Shown piece by piece: positions 44,070 through 53,511 of a DNA stretch of 64,000 nt. This DNA comes from Thiotrichaceae bacterium (GTDB taxonomy: Bacteria; Pseudomonadota; Gammaproteobacteria; Beggiatoales; Beggiatoaceae), in the NCBI GenBank assembly GCA_028688145.1, contig JAQTYU010000006.1:102864-166863 (forward strand), given 5' to 3'. Every line of letters begins with the position of its first letter. The stretch's first letter is position 1. The position numbers and the translations under genes are program-made. The notes under the pieces were generated by a model. That model made no database searches. It was given only the letters and a program-made list of their open reading frames with translations, and had not been told where the DNA came from.

Positions 44070-45092
44070 TTAGCTTGGGGTCTTGATATTGGACGCTTTG
44101 GGAACCACAATTTCTGAGTCCTTTTCAGCCGCTTGTTTTTTATTAAAAATTTCCTTCGCAATTTCAGAAATTCCCCCCAAAGAGCCGAGCATACTGGAGG
44201 CTTCCAAAGGCATCAAAATCAGCTTTTGATTGTCCGCACTGGCAATTTTCCCCAAAGCATCAATGTATTTTTGCGCCACGAAGTAATTAATTGCCTGAAT
44301 ATTGCCGCGCGTAATCGCTTGAGAAACCATCATCGTGGCTTTGGCTTCGGCTTCGGCTAAACGTTCACGGGCTTCTGCATCGCGAAACGCAGATTCACGT
44401 CGCCCTTCAGCCTCTAAAATCATCGCTTGTTTTAAACCTTCAGCATCCAAAATCGCGGCTTGACTCGAACCTTCTGCCTGCAAAATTTCCGCTTGCCGTT
44501 TACCTTCCGCTTCCAAAATGCTGGCGCGTTTGTCACGTTCTGCCTTCATTTGCCGCGCCATAGAATCGACCAAATCTTTGGGGGGCGAAATATCTTTGAT
44601 TTCAATCCGCAGGATTTTCATGCCCCAAGGATTGGTGGCATCATCCACCACGCGCAACAATTGGTGATTGATTTCATCACGTTTCGAGAGCAATTCGTCC
44701 AGCAACATCGACCCCATCACCGTCCGAATATTGGTCATGGTGAGATTTAAAATCGCGCTGGTTAAGTCACCGACGCGATAAGCCGCCTCGGCAGAGTTAA
44801 TCACTTGGAAAAACACCACGCCGTCCACCCGAATCATCGCGTTATCGCGGGTAATGACTTCTTGCGAGGGCACTTCCATGACTTCTTCTTTCATGCTCAA
44901 TTTTTGACTGACGCGGTCAAAAAACGGCAGGATAAAGTTTAAACCGGGGCGCAAAGTACGGGTGTATCGCCCAAAACGTTCTACGGTATATTCCATCCCC
45001 TGGGGGACAGATTTGACACTCATCAGCACAATTACGATTGCCAATAAGAGAAAAATCCCAACGAAGGTTGCAATGCCTAAAGCTCCAGCCAT
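44070..45092 (-). CDS. qmcA: Stomatin/SPFH (QmcA-like) membrane protein
   Basis: 340 residues. One N-terminal membrane helix (about 5-27), the band-7/SPFH domain, then a coiled coil rich in AEGxxQA repeats. Typical PPKDLVDSMARQMKAERDKR motif. Forms ring-like membrane assemblies with NfeD, controlling protease access. The gap 45093-45545 upstream holds no gene. Confidence 0.93.
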   Translation of the reverse strand: MAGALGIATFVGIFLLLAIVIVLMSVKSVPQGMEYTVERFGRYTRTLRPGLNFILPFFDRVSQKLSMKEEVMEVPSQEVITRDNAMIRVDGVVFFQVINSAEAAYRVGDLTSAILNLTMTNIRTVMGSMLLDELLSKRDEINHQLLRVVDDATNPWGMKILRIEIKDISPPKDLVDSMARQMKAERDKRASILEAEGKRQAEILQAEGSSQAAILDAEGLKQAMILEAEGRRESAFRDAEARERLAEAEAKATMMVSQAITRGNIQAINYFVAQKYIDALGKIASADNQKLILMPLEASSMLGSLGGISEIAKEIFNKKQAAEKDSEIVVPKASNIKTPS

Positions 45093-45429
45093 TATCTATT
45101 CTCACTCTCGTATTAATACTAAGTTTAAGTTATAGCATTGAATAAGTTATTCAGGTTTTATAACATTTTAGCGCATTAATGTTAATGCTTGTCATTAAAT
45201 CCTCATAATAACGTGGATTTTATGTGAAGCGAACTATGCGTCAACCCACTAATAAGGATTAAAGATAAAGACTTAATCTTAAAATCCCTATTTTTTAGGG
45301 TTTAGGAATATTTCTAGTATAGCGTGGGAAGTTTTGCAGATGTGCCTAGGCGGGAGTATTGAATCTTTAGAGGGGTAGAGGCAGTTTTGATAATTGTCAG
45401 ATCGTGTAAGAAACCGTCATATCTAACTA

Positions 45430-45509
45430 AAAATTCACAGGATTAACATATTTTCAGAATTGAAGAATAAAGCCTGCTTAATTCGGATAATCCTGTGAAT
45501 CCTGATTTA
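45430..45509. repeat. Palindromic repeat, ACAGGATT type (partial)
   Basis: ATTCACAGGATTA (45433-45445) and TAATCCTGTGAAT (45488-45500) are inverted arms; the outer GTCTGAATCAG part seen in the copies at 48451 and 54640 is missing on the left. It lies in the spoT-qmcA gap. Confidence 0.8.
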
Positions 45510-45545
45510 GCGCATAAAATAAATTAGCTAAAATGCTTATCACTT

Positions 45546-47780
45546 TTATTCTTCTAAAGTCAGTATTTCAGGCTGTTGTATGTGATTACCCCGTTGAATC
45601 CGCATCACTTCAGGTAAATGACGCAAATGGCGCATGATATTTGCCAAATGCAAACGATCACGCACCAAAATTTGAAAACGTAAACTACCCGCGCCGCGCT
45701 TTTCTGTACTATAGCCATGTACCGCCGAAATTTCCGCCTGCATCTCTGATAAAGCTGAGGCAACCCGCGCCAACACACCCATACCATCCCGCACATCAAT
45801 GCGAATTTCAATCACAAAGCTGCCTTTGGTTTGACTTTCCCACGCCACAGGGATAATTTTTTCAGGTGAGTTGATTTTAGCGTAGTGTTTACAGTGTAAG
45901 GTATGGATTTCAATACCATTACCGTCAGTCATAAAACCTAGAATTTTATCACCTGGAATTGGATTACAACAATTGGCATAATTCACCAATGAACCTTCTG
46001 TGCCACGAATTAACAAGGGTGTCGGTTCAGTATTAGTCGGGGCATTATTTAAAATAGCTTCAAGTTGGCGAACCACAATCAATGCCATGCGATAACCTAA
46101 ACCGATGTCACTGTAGAGCTTATCCATATTTTCAAGCTGCAAGGTTTGGAGCATGAGTTGTTTTTGTTCGGGACTCACTTTTTCAAACGCAATTTGATGC
46201 AAGCTTAATTCTTTTTCTAAAATCCGTTTGCCCAGTTCTAATGCCTGTTCTTGCTTCATATTCTTCAAATAGTGGCGAATATGATTGCGGGCGCGGGGTG
46301 TGACTGCGAAATCTAGCCAATTTGCACTGGGGTGTGACCATTCCGCCGTGGTAATTTCCACGGTTTGCCCACTCACCAAGGGCACTGAGAGCGCGGTGTA
46401 ATGACGGTCAATTTTCACTGCAATGCTGTGATTACCCACATCGCTATGTACGGCATAGGCAAAGTCAATTGCAGTCGCACCATTGGGTAAATGTAAAATT
46501 TTCCCTTTCGGGGTAAATACATAAACTTCGTCAGGAAATAAATCGCGCTTGACATCTTCCAAAAATTCGAGCGAATCAGAGGCATTTTTTTGAACTTCGA
46601 TTAAATCCCGCAGCCATGCACTGGCACGTTGCCGCGCTGCATAATTGGTAGAGTTTTCGTGTTGCAATGCAACTTCTGGATTTTCTTCGAGTTTATATAA
46701 CCAATGGGCAGCAATCCCTTTTTCCGCAAATTCATCCATCGCGCGGGTGCGAATTTGCACTTCAATCGGATAATCGTGATAGCCCATTAATTGGGTATGT
46801 AACGATTGGTAGCCATTTTTCTTGGGAACTGCGATATAGTCGCGAAAATATTTAAAACTGGGGACATATAAACCGTGAATAATACCGAGACTTTTATAAC
46901 ATTCATCGAGGGTATCAACGATCACTCGAAAGGCATATAGGGAGGTAACTTCTTGAAAGGAATGGCGGCGATTGGGAGATTTCGGGTTTTTTTTTTCCAA
47001 CATCTTGCTATACACGCCATAGCAAGTTCGCTCGCGTAATACCACTTCCGCTTGCGGCATTTGTCGTTCTTGAAAACGTTTTTGAATCGTGTTGTGTAAG
47101 TCTTGCAATAAGTCCTGACGTTGTTCGCGTAATAAGCGCAAATGCTTGGTTAAAACTCGATAACGATGCGGATACAGGGTTGCAAAACTCAGTTCTTCTA
47201 AACGCACGCGAATGCCGTTCATGCCCAAACGGCGGGCTAAAGGGGCATAAATTTCGAGGGTTTCCCGCGCAATACGGCGTTGAGATTCAGGTTTCATCAC
47301 CCCAATGGTTTGCAAATTATGCAGCCGATCCGCCAATTTAATAATGATAACGCGAATATCACGATTCATCGCCATCAGCATTTTGCGGAAACTTGCCGCT
47401 TGGGCTTGCTCGCGAGATTCCATCGGCATTCGTGTTAATTTACTAACCCCATCAACCAATTCAGCCACTTCTTCGCTAAATTGTTCGCCGAGTTGTTCTT
47501 TACTAATCGGGGTGTCTTCAATCACATCATGCAGTAAAGCCGCCATGACAGTCTGCGAGTCCATACGCATTTCTGCAAGAATGTGCGCGACTGCAATCGG
47601 ATGAAAAATGTAGAACTCGCCTGAGAGACGTTTTTGATGTTCATGGGCTTCCGCGCTGAATAAATACGCACGATAAACCGCGCCGACCTGAGTGGGTTCC
47701 AGATAAGATTCTAGAACATTACACAAGTCGCTGGAAAGAATACGTCGCCTAGGCGGCCCTATCATACTGTCATCGGACAT
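45546..47780 (-). CDS. spoT: (p)ppGpp synthetase/hydrolase SpoT
   Basis: 744 residues, bifunctional Rel/Spo protein controlling the stringent response. Domains: N-terminal HD hydrolase with LLHDVIEDT (His84-Asp85), synthetase with GYQSLHT, TGS domain (VFTPKGKILHLPNGAT) and C-terminal ACT domain. The intact HD motif shows hydrolase activity is retained. Located 22 bases after rpoZ in the standard rpoZ-spoT arrangement. Confidence 0.96.
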   Translation of the reverse strand: MSDDSMIGPPRRRILSSDLCNVLESYLEPTQVGAVYRAYLFSAEAHEHQKRLSGEFYIFHPIAVAHILAEMRMDSQTVMAALLHDVIEDTPISKEQLGEQFSEEVAELVDGVSKLTRMPMESREQAQAASFRKMLMAMNRDIRVIIIKLADRLHNLQTIGVMKPESQRRIARETLEIYAPLARRLGMNGIRVRLEELSFATLYPHRYRVLTKHLRLLREQRQDLLQDLHNTIQKRFQERQMPQAEVVLRERTCYGVYSKMLEKKNPKSPNRRHSFQEVTSLYAFRVIVDTLDECYKSLGIIHGLYVPSFKYFRDYIAVPKKNGYQSLHTQLMGYHDYPIEVQIRTRAMDEFAEKGIAAHWLYKLEENPEVALQHENSTNYAARQRASAWLRDLIEVQKNASDSLEFLEDVKRDLFPDEVYVFTPKGKILHLPNGATAIDFAYAVHSDVGNHSIAVKIDRHYTALSVPLVSGQTVEITTAEWSHPSANWLDFAVTPRARNHIRHYLKNMKQEQALELGKRILEKELSLHQIAFEKVSPEQKQLMLQTLQLENMDKLYSDIGLGYRMALIVVRQLEAILNNAPTNTEPTPLLIRGTEGSLVNYANCCNPIPGDKILGFMTDGNGIEIHTLHCKHYAKINSPEKIIPVAWESQTKGSFVIEIRIDVRDGMGVLARVASALSEMQAEISAVHGYSTEKRGAGSLRFQILVRDRLHLANIMRHLRHLPEVMRIQRGNHIQQPEILTLEE

Positions 47781-47802
47781 GGAAGCTCACTACTAACGAT
47801 TA

Positions 47803-48039
47803 CTAACTATTGCGTGATCCATCGTGATGATGGGCTTTGTCAATTTTGTCGATATTGTCACGGTTAATTTTCCCTTCGGAAATTTCGCGTAATGCCAACA
47901 CAGTGACTTTATCTTTTTCGGGGGGAACAAATGCAGTTGCACCCATGGAAAGTTGGCGGGCGCGTTTGCTTGCCAACAGCACTAAGTTAAAACGATTATC
48001 CACATGTCTCAGACAATCTTCTACAGTTAAGCGTGCCAT
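47803..48039 (-). CDS. rpoZ: RNA polymerase omega subunit
   Basis: 78 residues from the ATG at 48039, which has a GAGGG site 6 bases upstream; a frame starting at 48114 adds 25 non-conserved residues and is rejected. Standard omega sequence [20 protein letters not shown] and RAR.L. Upstream gene of spoT. Confidence 0.95.
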   Translation of the reverse strand: MARLTVEDCLRHVDNRFNLVLLASKRARQLSMGATAFVPPEKDKVTVLALREISEGKINRDNIDKIDKAHHHDGSRNS

Positions 48040-48450
48040 AGTTTCCCTCTCATAATGATGGGTTATAAATAATGTTGAATGGGAGTTCCCGCTGTGATTA
48101 ATATCACTCAGCAACGGGTAATTTTACCTAACTAGGGGATTTCTTTCACTAAAATAAATCTTTAGGGAGTCACTATTAAGTGCATTTACAGCAAGTGAAC
48201 AAGGCTGCGTGAGGAAACGTCCTGTCATAAGCGTTATCGCAATGCATTCCTTTATTGCGCTATGCAGCATTTTATTAAGTCTAAATCAATTACAAGGGTT
48301 TTGCCAAGTCATTTTACAAAATAATTACAAAAAACCTTATTTTTTCCAAAAGCTTAATACTAAGTATTCATCTGAGTTCGATGTTAGCGAAAATTTATCA
48401 TCTTGATTTGAATCTTAAATGGGAGCTTTTAGGCTTTGAAAATGACGTAG

Positions 48451-48576
48451 TTGTCTGAATCAGAATTTACAGGATTAAAGGATTTTCAGAATTGAAGAAA
48501 AAAGCTTAACTATTTATTGTATTAGGGGTTAATCCTGCTTAATTCGGGTAATCCTGTAAATCCTGATTCAGACAAT
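48451..48576. repeat. Palindromic repeat, TTGTCTGAATCAG type
   Basis: Full-length 126-bp copy: TTGTCTGAATCAG at the left and CTGATTCAGACAA at the right, inner arms TTTACAGGATT and AATCCTGTAAA. Central loop contains TTCAGAATTGAAG and TTAATCCTGCTTAATTCGG, as in the other copies. It ends 12 bases before recG; the gap 48040-48587 otherwise shows nothing. Confidence 0.88.
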
Positions 48577-48587
48577 AACTACAAACG

Positions 48588-50648
48588 CTATACTTCGCCA
48601 TAATCCAAGCCGCGTTTTAACCAGCGTTGGATTAAAATTTCACAATTTTCAGGGTAATTAATCAATAAATGTTCTGCCACTTGTTGCACTTCATGTAACA
48701 AAGCCTGATCGCGCTGCAAATCCGCCACTTTCAGGGTAAACACGCCCGTTTGTCGCGTGCCAAGCATTTCACCAGGACCGCGCAATTCTAAATCGCGTTG
48801 TGCAATTAGAAAGCCGTCGCAAGTTTCGCGCAGGGTGGCAAGCCGCGATTTTGCGGTTTCTGACAGCGGAAATTGATACAACAACACACAAAAGCTATTC
48901 ACCGCGCCACGCCCCACTCGCCCGCGCAATTGGTGCAATTGTGCCAAGCCCAAACGTTCTGCATTTTCAATCACCATTAAACTCGCGTTCGGCACATCCA
49001 CCCCGACTTCAATCACCGTGGTTGCCACTAAAACATCCAGCTCGCGTTCTTTAAATGCCTGCATTTGCTCAGCTTTATCTTTGGATTTAAGCTTGCCGTG
49101 CACCAGCCCAATGCGCAATTCTGGTAAAGTTTCACGCAGCATTTCCGCCGTATTCGCCGCCGCTTCGTATTGCATCACCTCAGATTCATCAATCAGCGTG
49201 CACACCCAATACGCTTGTCGCCCTTCCAAACAAGCATGGCGAATGCGCTCGATAATTTCCCCGCGCCGCGCACTGGGAATCACCACGGTTTGGATTGGCG
49301 TGCGCCCTTTGGGCAGTTCATCAATAATCGAAGTGTCCAAATCCGCATAAACACTCATCGCCAAAGTGCGCGGAATCGGGGTGGCAGTCATGATTAATTG
49401 ATGTGGCGATTGACCCGATTGCAGCCCTTTATTGCGTAAAGCTAAGCGTTGGTGCACCCCGAAACGGTGCTGTTCATCGACAATAATCAACCCCAATTTG
49501 GCAAAATTCACGGTTTCTTGAAACAAAGAATGCGTGCCGATGGCAATTTGACAGTCGCCGCTTGCGATTTCTTCCAAAGCTTTAACGCGTTGAGTTTTGC
49601 GTAAACTGCTGCTTAAGCCACTGATTTTAATTCCTAAAGGTGTCAGCCAATGGCTAAATACTTGTAAATGCTGTTCGCTGAGCAATTCAGTGGGCGACAT
49701 AATCGCCACTTGATAACCCGCTTCAATCGCTTGCAAGGCACTGAGGGCTGCAACAATGGTTTTTCCCGAACCCACGTCGCCTTGTAATAAACGCTGCATC
49801 GGGCGCGTGAGCTGTAAATCTTGTTGAATTTCTTGAAAAACTCGTTGTTGCGCCCCCGTCAGCGTAAACGCTAAATTGTTTAATAATTGCGGAATTAACA
49901 GCTGAGAATTGGCTAAAATCGGGGCTTGAGCCAGTTCTACCCGATGTCGCAAACTGCGTAAACTCAGATGATGGGCGAGTAATTCTTCAAACGCTAAACG
50001 ACGTTGCGCAGGATGTTGTCCCGTGCCTAACGCTGCCAGTGGCGTATTTTTAGGCGGTTGGTGTAAGAAATTTATCGCCTGCATTAAGGGCATTAATTGT
50101 TGTTGTTGCAGCAGGAAAGCGGGTAACTTTTCGGGTAAAGGATGGAAATCAAGGGCTTGTTGCACTAGACCACGTAATAATTTTTGGGAAACTTTGCCCG
50201 TGGTCGGATAAATCGGGCTTAAATGTTGGGCGATTTCGGGCGCGGGATTGGCATCACTGAGAATGTGATATTCAGGATGCACGCATTCCAAACCGTAATA
50301 ACCATCACGCACTTCGCCAAAACAATGCAGCACGCTACCGATTTGTAATTGTTTGATTTGTGCGGGGCTAAAATGAAAGAAGCGCAGAACAATCGCGCCA
50401 GTGCCGTCGTTTAACAAACACAGTAAGCTGGATTTTTTACCTGCTTTAATTTCGACATTTTGCAGCGTGCCTGCAAATAAGGCGGGCGCGCCTGCTTGTA
50501 ATTCGCCCAAGCTCAGTAATTGCGTGCGGTCTTCGTAGCGCGTCGGCAAATGCAGCAACATATCTGCAACGGTTTCAATGCCTAAGTTTTTGAGTTGCGC
50601 GGCAATCCATGTCCCGACCCCGCGTAAACTCGTAATCGGGACGTTCAT
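48588..50648 (-). CDS. recG: ATP-dependent DNA helicase RecG
   Basis: 686 residues. N-terminal wedge/OB domain; helicase motifs: Walker A GDVGSGKT, DEQHRFG (motif II), TATPIPRTLA (motif III), RIGLVHGKLKSKDK, and VIEVGVDVPNA with QLRGRVGRG (motifs V and VI). Remodels stalled replication forks and Holliday junctions. Starts 3 bases after the ridA stop, so co-transcribed. Confidence 0.96.
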   Translation of the reverse strand: MNVPITSLRGVGTWIAAQLKNLGIETVADMLLHLPTRYEDRTQLLSLGELQAGAPALFAGTLQNVEIKAGKKSSLLCLLNDGTGAIVLRFFHFSPAQIKQLQIGSVLHCFGEVRDGYYGLECVHPEYHILSDANPAPEIAQHLSPIYPTTGKVSQKLLRGLVQQALDFHPLPEKLPAFLLQQQQLMPLMQAINFLHQPPKNTPLAALGTGQHPAQRRLAFEELLAHHLSLRSLRHRVELAQAPILANSQLLIPQLLNNLAFTLTGAQQRVFQEIQQDLQLTRPMQRLLQGDVGSGKTIVAALSALQAIEAGYQVAIMSPTELLSEQHLQVFSHWLTPLGIKISGLSSSLRKTQRVKALEEIASGDCQIAIGTHSLFQETVNFAKLGLIIVDEQHRFGVHQRLALRNKGLQSGQSPHQLIMTATPIPRTLAMSVYADLDTSIIDELPKGRTPIQTVVIPSARRGEIIERIRHACLEGRQAYWVCTLIDESEVMQYEAAANTAEMLRETLPELRIGLVHGKLKSKDKAEQMQAFKERELDVLVATTVIEVGVDVPNASLMVIENAERLGLAQLHQLRGRVGRGAVNSFCVLLYQFPLSETAKSRLATLRETCDGFLIAQRDLELRGPGEMLGTRQTGVFTLKVADLQRDQALLHEVQQVAEHLLINYPENCEILIQRWLKRGLDYGEV

Positions 50649-50651
50649 GAT

Positions 50652-51035
50652 TTACGGCAACACCAGCACGGCATCCATTTCGACCTGTGCACCGCGTGGC
50701 AAGGCAGCAACGCCCACGGCTGCGCGCGCAGGATACGGTGCTTGGAAATATTGCGCCATGATTTCATTGACCAAGGCAAAATTAGCTAAATCGGTTAAAA
50801 ATACATTGAGTTTGACGGTGTCATTTAATGAACCGCCTGCCGCTTCAGCAACAGCACTTAAGTTTTTGAATACTTGGTGAATATTGGCTGCCATATCGCC
50901 ATCATTCATAGTCATGGTGGCGGGCACAAGCGGAATTTGTCCTGAAATATAAACAGTTTTATCGACTTTAATGGCTTGAGAATACGTGCCAATGGCTTGG
51001 GGTGCATTTTCGGTGTGAATAATTTCACGGCTCAT
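50652..51035 (-). CDS. ridA: RidA family reactive-intermediate deaminase
   Basis: 127 residues from the ATG at 51035, preceded by TGGAG; the longer frame from 51215 adds 60 unrelated residues and crosses a repeat element. RidA hydrolyses 2-aminoacrylate and other enamine/imine intermediates. Visible: the [15 protein letters not shown]-terminus and [17 protein letters not shown]-terminus, with the Arg that binds the substrate carboxylate. First gene of a ridA-recG pair. Confidence 0.95.
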   Translation of the reverse strand: MSREIIHTENAPQAIGTYSQAIKVDKTVYISGQIPLVPATMTMNDGDMAANIHQVFKNLSAVAEAAGGSLNDTVKLNVFLTDLANFALVNEIMAQYFQAPYPARAAVGVAALPRGAQVEMDAVLVLP

Positions 51036-51130
51036 CTGAAAACTCCAGTAAGAAATGGGATAACTGGGGTTGATTTTCGCAGATTTGCGGCTTTGGCAAT
51101 AGGGGGCGGGGTGAGAAATCTTTGCGTGAG

Positions 51131-51266
51131 TTAAAACTGCGCCCCTCTTTAGAGAGCAGAGGCTCAAAGTCGCTTTAAAGAAAGCCCCCAACCCCCTAAA
51201 GGGGGCTAAAGACAAAATATTAAAGCGGTTTTAAGTCCCCTTCAGGGGATTTAGGGGCGCAGTTAA
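51131..51266. repeat. GCGCCCC-type inverted-repeat element, long copy
   Basis: 136 bp: TTAAAACTGCGCCCCT at left and AGGGGCGCAGTTAA at right, with CCCCCTAAAGGGGGCTAAAG inside. Lies between ridA and the exported repeat protein. Confidence 0.8.
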
Positions 51267-51276
51267 GTTTTAAAGC

Positions 51277-52107
51277 TTACTTCAATTTCAGATCAAAGCT
51301 TTGTAAAGCTCCTTTCACTTCCACTTCGATGAACTTCTTCTTGTCATGGGCGCATTTGCCGCCGTCGAATTTGAAGCTGTCGGCTTCCATATCAACACAG
51401 AAGGTATGATTTGCATCATCGCCACCGATAGAAATATCACCACTTTCGGAAGTGCCGTACACATAGTAATAATGCTTGGTGAGTTTTTCACTCAACACCA
51501 TTTCACATTCGCCCGCTTTGATGTCCGTCCAACCTTGAGAAGTCCATTGTTTGTCGGCATCGTCGGTGCTGTAAGCCACGGCTGCGGATAATTCAATACT
51601 GGTTTTATTACAAATCTTCAGACCTTCTTCAGCCGTGCCCTTTTTACCTTTCTTGACTTCTTCTACAGGCTTGGCAGCTTCAACAGGTTTCACATCAGCG
51701 GGCTTGGTTTCTGTGGGCTTAGCAGCTTCAGCGGGTTTAACATCAGCAGGCTTAGTTTCTGCGGGTTTGGCAGCTTCAGCGGGTTTAACATCAGCAGGCT
51801 TAGTTTCTGCGGGTTTGGCAGCTTCAGCGGGTTTAACATCAGCAGGCTTAGTTTCTGCGGGTTTGGCAGCTTCAGCGGGTTTCGCATCAGCAGGCTTGGT
51901 TTCTGCGGGTTTAGCAGCTTCAGCGGGTTTCACGTCAGCAGGCTTGGTTTCTGCGGGTTTGGCAGCTTCGGCGGGTTTAACGTCAGCCGCTTTGGTTTCT
52001 GCGGGTTTAGTAGCTTCGGCAGGTTTAACATCAGCATAAGCTGAGGTCCATGTCAGTCCTGCTAACATCAGTGCAACGGTGATGGTTTTGTATTTATTGG
52101 GCTTCAT
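51277..52107 (-). CDS. Exported protein: 16-residue tandem repeats plus DUF1036 domain
   Basis: 276 residues. Signal peptide with cleavage after TSAYA (residue 25). Residues about 25-150 are eight or so copies of a 16-residue unit based on ADVKPAEAAKPAETKP, alternately acidic and basic, proline-rich, likely an extended spacer across the cell wall or periplasm. Residues about 158-276 match the DUF1036 fold: LKICNKTSIELSAAVAYS, GWTDIKAGECEMVL and KHYYYVYG. DUF1036 proteins are periplasmic with unknown function. The repeat DNA is nearly identical from unit to unit (51665-52036), so copy number may change by slippage. The gap 52108-52529 upstream contains only AT-rich DNA. Confidence 0.85.
   Translation of the reverse strand: MKPNKYKTITVALMLAGLTWTSAYADVKPAEATKPAETKAADVKPAEAAKPAETKPADVKPAEAAKPAETKPADAKPAEAAKPAETKPADVKPAEAAKPAETKPADVKPAEAAKPAETKPADVKPAEAAKPTETKPADVKPVEAAKPVEEVKKGKKGTAEEGLKICNKTSIELSAAVAYSTDDADKQWTSQGWTDIKAGECEMVLSEKLTKHYYYVYGTSESGDISIGGDDANHTFCVDMEADSFKFDGGKCAHDKKKFIEVEVKGALQSFDLKLK
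51665..52036. repeat. 48-bp coding tandem repeat
   Basis: About eight copies of a 48-bp unit with few differences, in frame, encoding the 16-residue repeat. A long open frame in the opposite direction over the same DNA is a shadow of this repeat. Confidence 0.9.
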
Positions 52108-52529
52108 CGATGTATCCTTCTGATATGATCCGAATGGGTAAGAGTTTTGGAAATCAAAGTTTAATTAGGTGTTTTGCACATCACTCCCGCTTTATTTTTA
52201 TAGAGGGGGAATTAAACTCAGGAATGCTGTGGCAAGCTTTGTTCCAAACTCCTTGCTAAATTTAATACACTGCTTTAAAGATTGCCAGTGTTATTCAGAC
52301 GAAGCCTTGCTCAACTGAAAATTAAAAATTTAACTGAGCACTTTAGCTTTTGGAAAATGGCTTTAAAATTCTTTTATAATGATGGAGTTAGCTTGTATTT
52401 TAAGTTTAAATTTTATTTGGAAACAGGTGGTTTTAATTTGTATCCCTGTTCAAGCTAGACTAAGATAGAATATCTATTGAAGATTGCGACATACTTTTCA
52501 TTAATCCTTGATTTGAAAGATTTCACACC
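52108..52529. other. Non-coding AT-rich gap
   Basis: Divergent promoter region between two genes. No convincing hairpin, repeat or small gene seen by eye; TGCTCA and TGAGCA flank an AT-rich spacer near 52307-52340, a weak inverted repeat. Confidence 0.6.
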
Positions 52530-53417
52530 GTGAGTAAAGACAGCCAAGTTGTTTCCAAAGTCCCCAATTTTCAACGCCTAGTGGGCGAGAGTGATCAAGC
52601 TTTTCGTGAACGCTTAGATGAGCGCGTCGCCTATGTCGCGGGCAAAGCTAAATTGCAAGCGGATACCTATGATGTTGAAAAGAGTTTTTATCCCGTGTCG
52701 ATTCATTGGGATACGTGGGTAAAGCCATTTGAAGAGAAATTACAAGGTGTCTTTTATCTAGACACTGATGCCAAAACGATTCAAGCTTTATGTCAATCGG
52801 GGGCAGAACACCCAGTGGTTGTTTATTTGGGTTTTGATAATGGCAGTGTGCCGATTAAATACATGAAAACTCATATGTTAAATGCGGATGAAACTGCGGA
52901 AGTTAAAGAAAATTTTAAAATTAATAGCAAAGGGATACGTTTTACTAAAATTGGATTAAATATAGGTGATGTGGAACACCCTTTGCGGCATTATGATGAT
53001 GAACAACTGTGGAAAAAATTACAGGGCGTTGTGAAAGATTCGGGAATGAATGAAGCAACGGAAGCCTGTCGAACCTATTTGAGCAGCCCTACATTACAGC
53101 ATTATCGTAGCGATGTCACAGAACGCTTGATCGCAATTCGCCAAGAAGAAACCTCGCAACGCTTGGAACGTCCCTTTTATTTATTAATTATAATGTTGGG
53201 AACAGGCGTGTTGGGTGGAGTGTTTATTTTATTAGGCATGTGGGTCGCAGCCTTGCTCACGCACGGCAAGGCAGAATGGACAGCAATGCACTGGTTTCCT
53301 GTGGGGCTGGGTGTTATTTTGGGTATGCTCACAGTATATTTCCAATTCGGTAAAACTTCATATCTCAAAGATTTTATTAAGGAAGACGTGATTAAGACCT
53401 TGATTAAGAAATCATAA
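52530..53417 (+). CDS. Hypothetical protein with two C-terminal membrane segments
   Basis: 295 residues, unrecognised. The start is a GTG at 52530; GAAAGA 8 bases earlier is a modest ribosome site. A soluble acidic/polar N-terminal domain (about 1-205) is followed by two membrane helices (about 214-235 and 250-272) and a basic C-terminus. No family seen. Monocistronic. Confidence 0.7.
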   Translation: MSKDSQVVSKVPNFQRLVGESDQAFRERLDERVAYVAGKAKLQADTYDVEKSFYPVSIHWDTWVKPFEEKLQGVFYLDTDAKTIQALCQSGAEHPVVVYLGFDNGSVPIKYMKTHMLNADETAEVKENFKINSKGIRFTKIGLNIGDVEHPLRHYDDEQLWKKLQGVVKDSGMNEATEACRTYLSSPTLQHYRSDVTERLIAIRQEETSQRLERPFYLLIIMLGTGVLGGVFILLGMWVAALLTHGKAEWTAMHWFPVGLGVILGMLTVYFQFGKTSYLKDFIKEDVIKTLIKKS

Positions 53418-53511
53418 AATACATAACTTCCCCCTTTCAAAGGAGCGGAACTGAGTTATGTTTTTTAAGCATTACTGCATTATTATAAAATAATAGCCAA
53501 AGGAGGCATTC

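Noticed and set aside
48040..48114. Longer rpoZ with 25 extra N-terminal residues
   Set aside because: The standard omega N-terminus begins at the ATG at 48039, which has a ribosome site.
48209..48406. 65-codon plus-strand frame in the rpoZ-recG gap
   Set aside because: No ribosome site, unusual composition and no neighbour relation; best read as chance in AT-rich DNA.
51036..51215. Longer ridA with a 60-residue extension
   Set aside because: The extension runs through the GCGCCCC repeat element and is not part of any RidA.
51635..52039. Long plus-strand frame coding a repetitive Ala/Ser/Gly/Leu protein
   Set aside because: It is the exact reverse of the 48-bp repeat in the DUF1036 gene on the other strand; tandem repeats with a length divisible by three leave several frames open.
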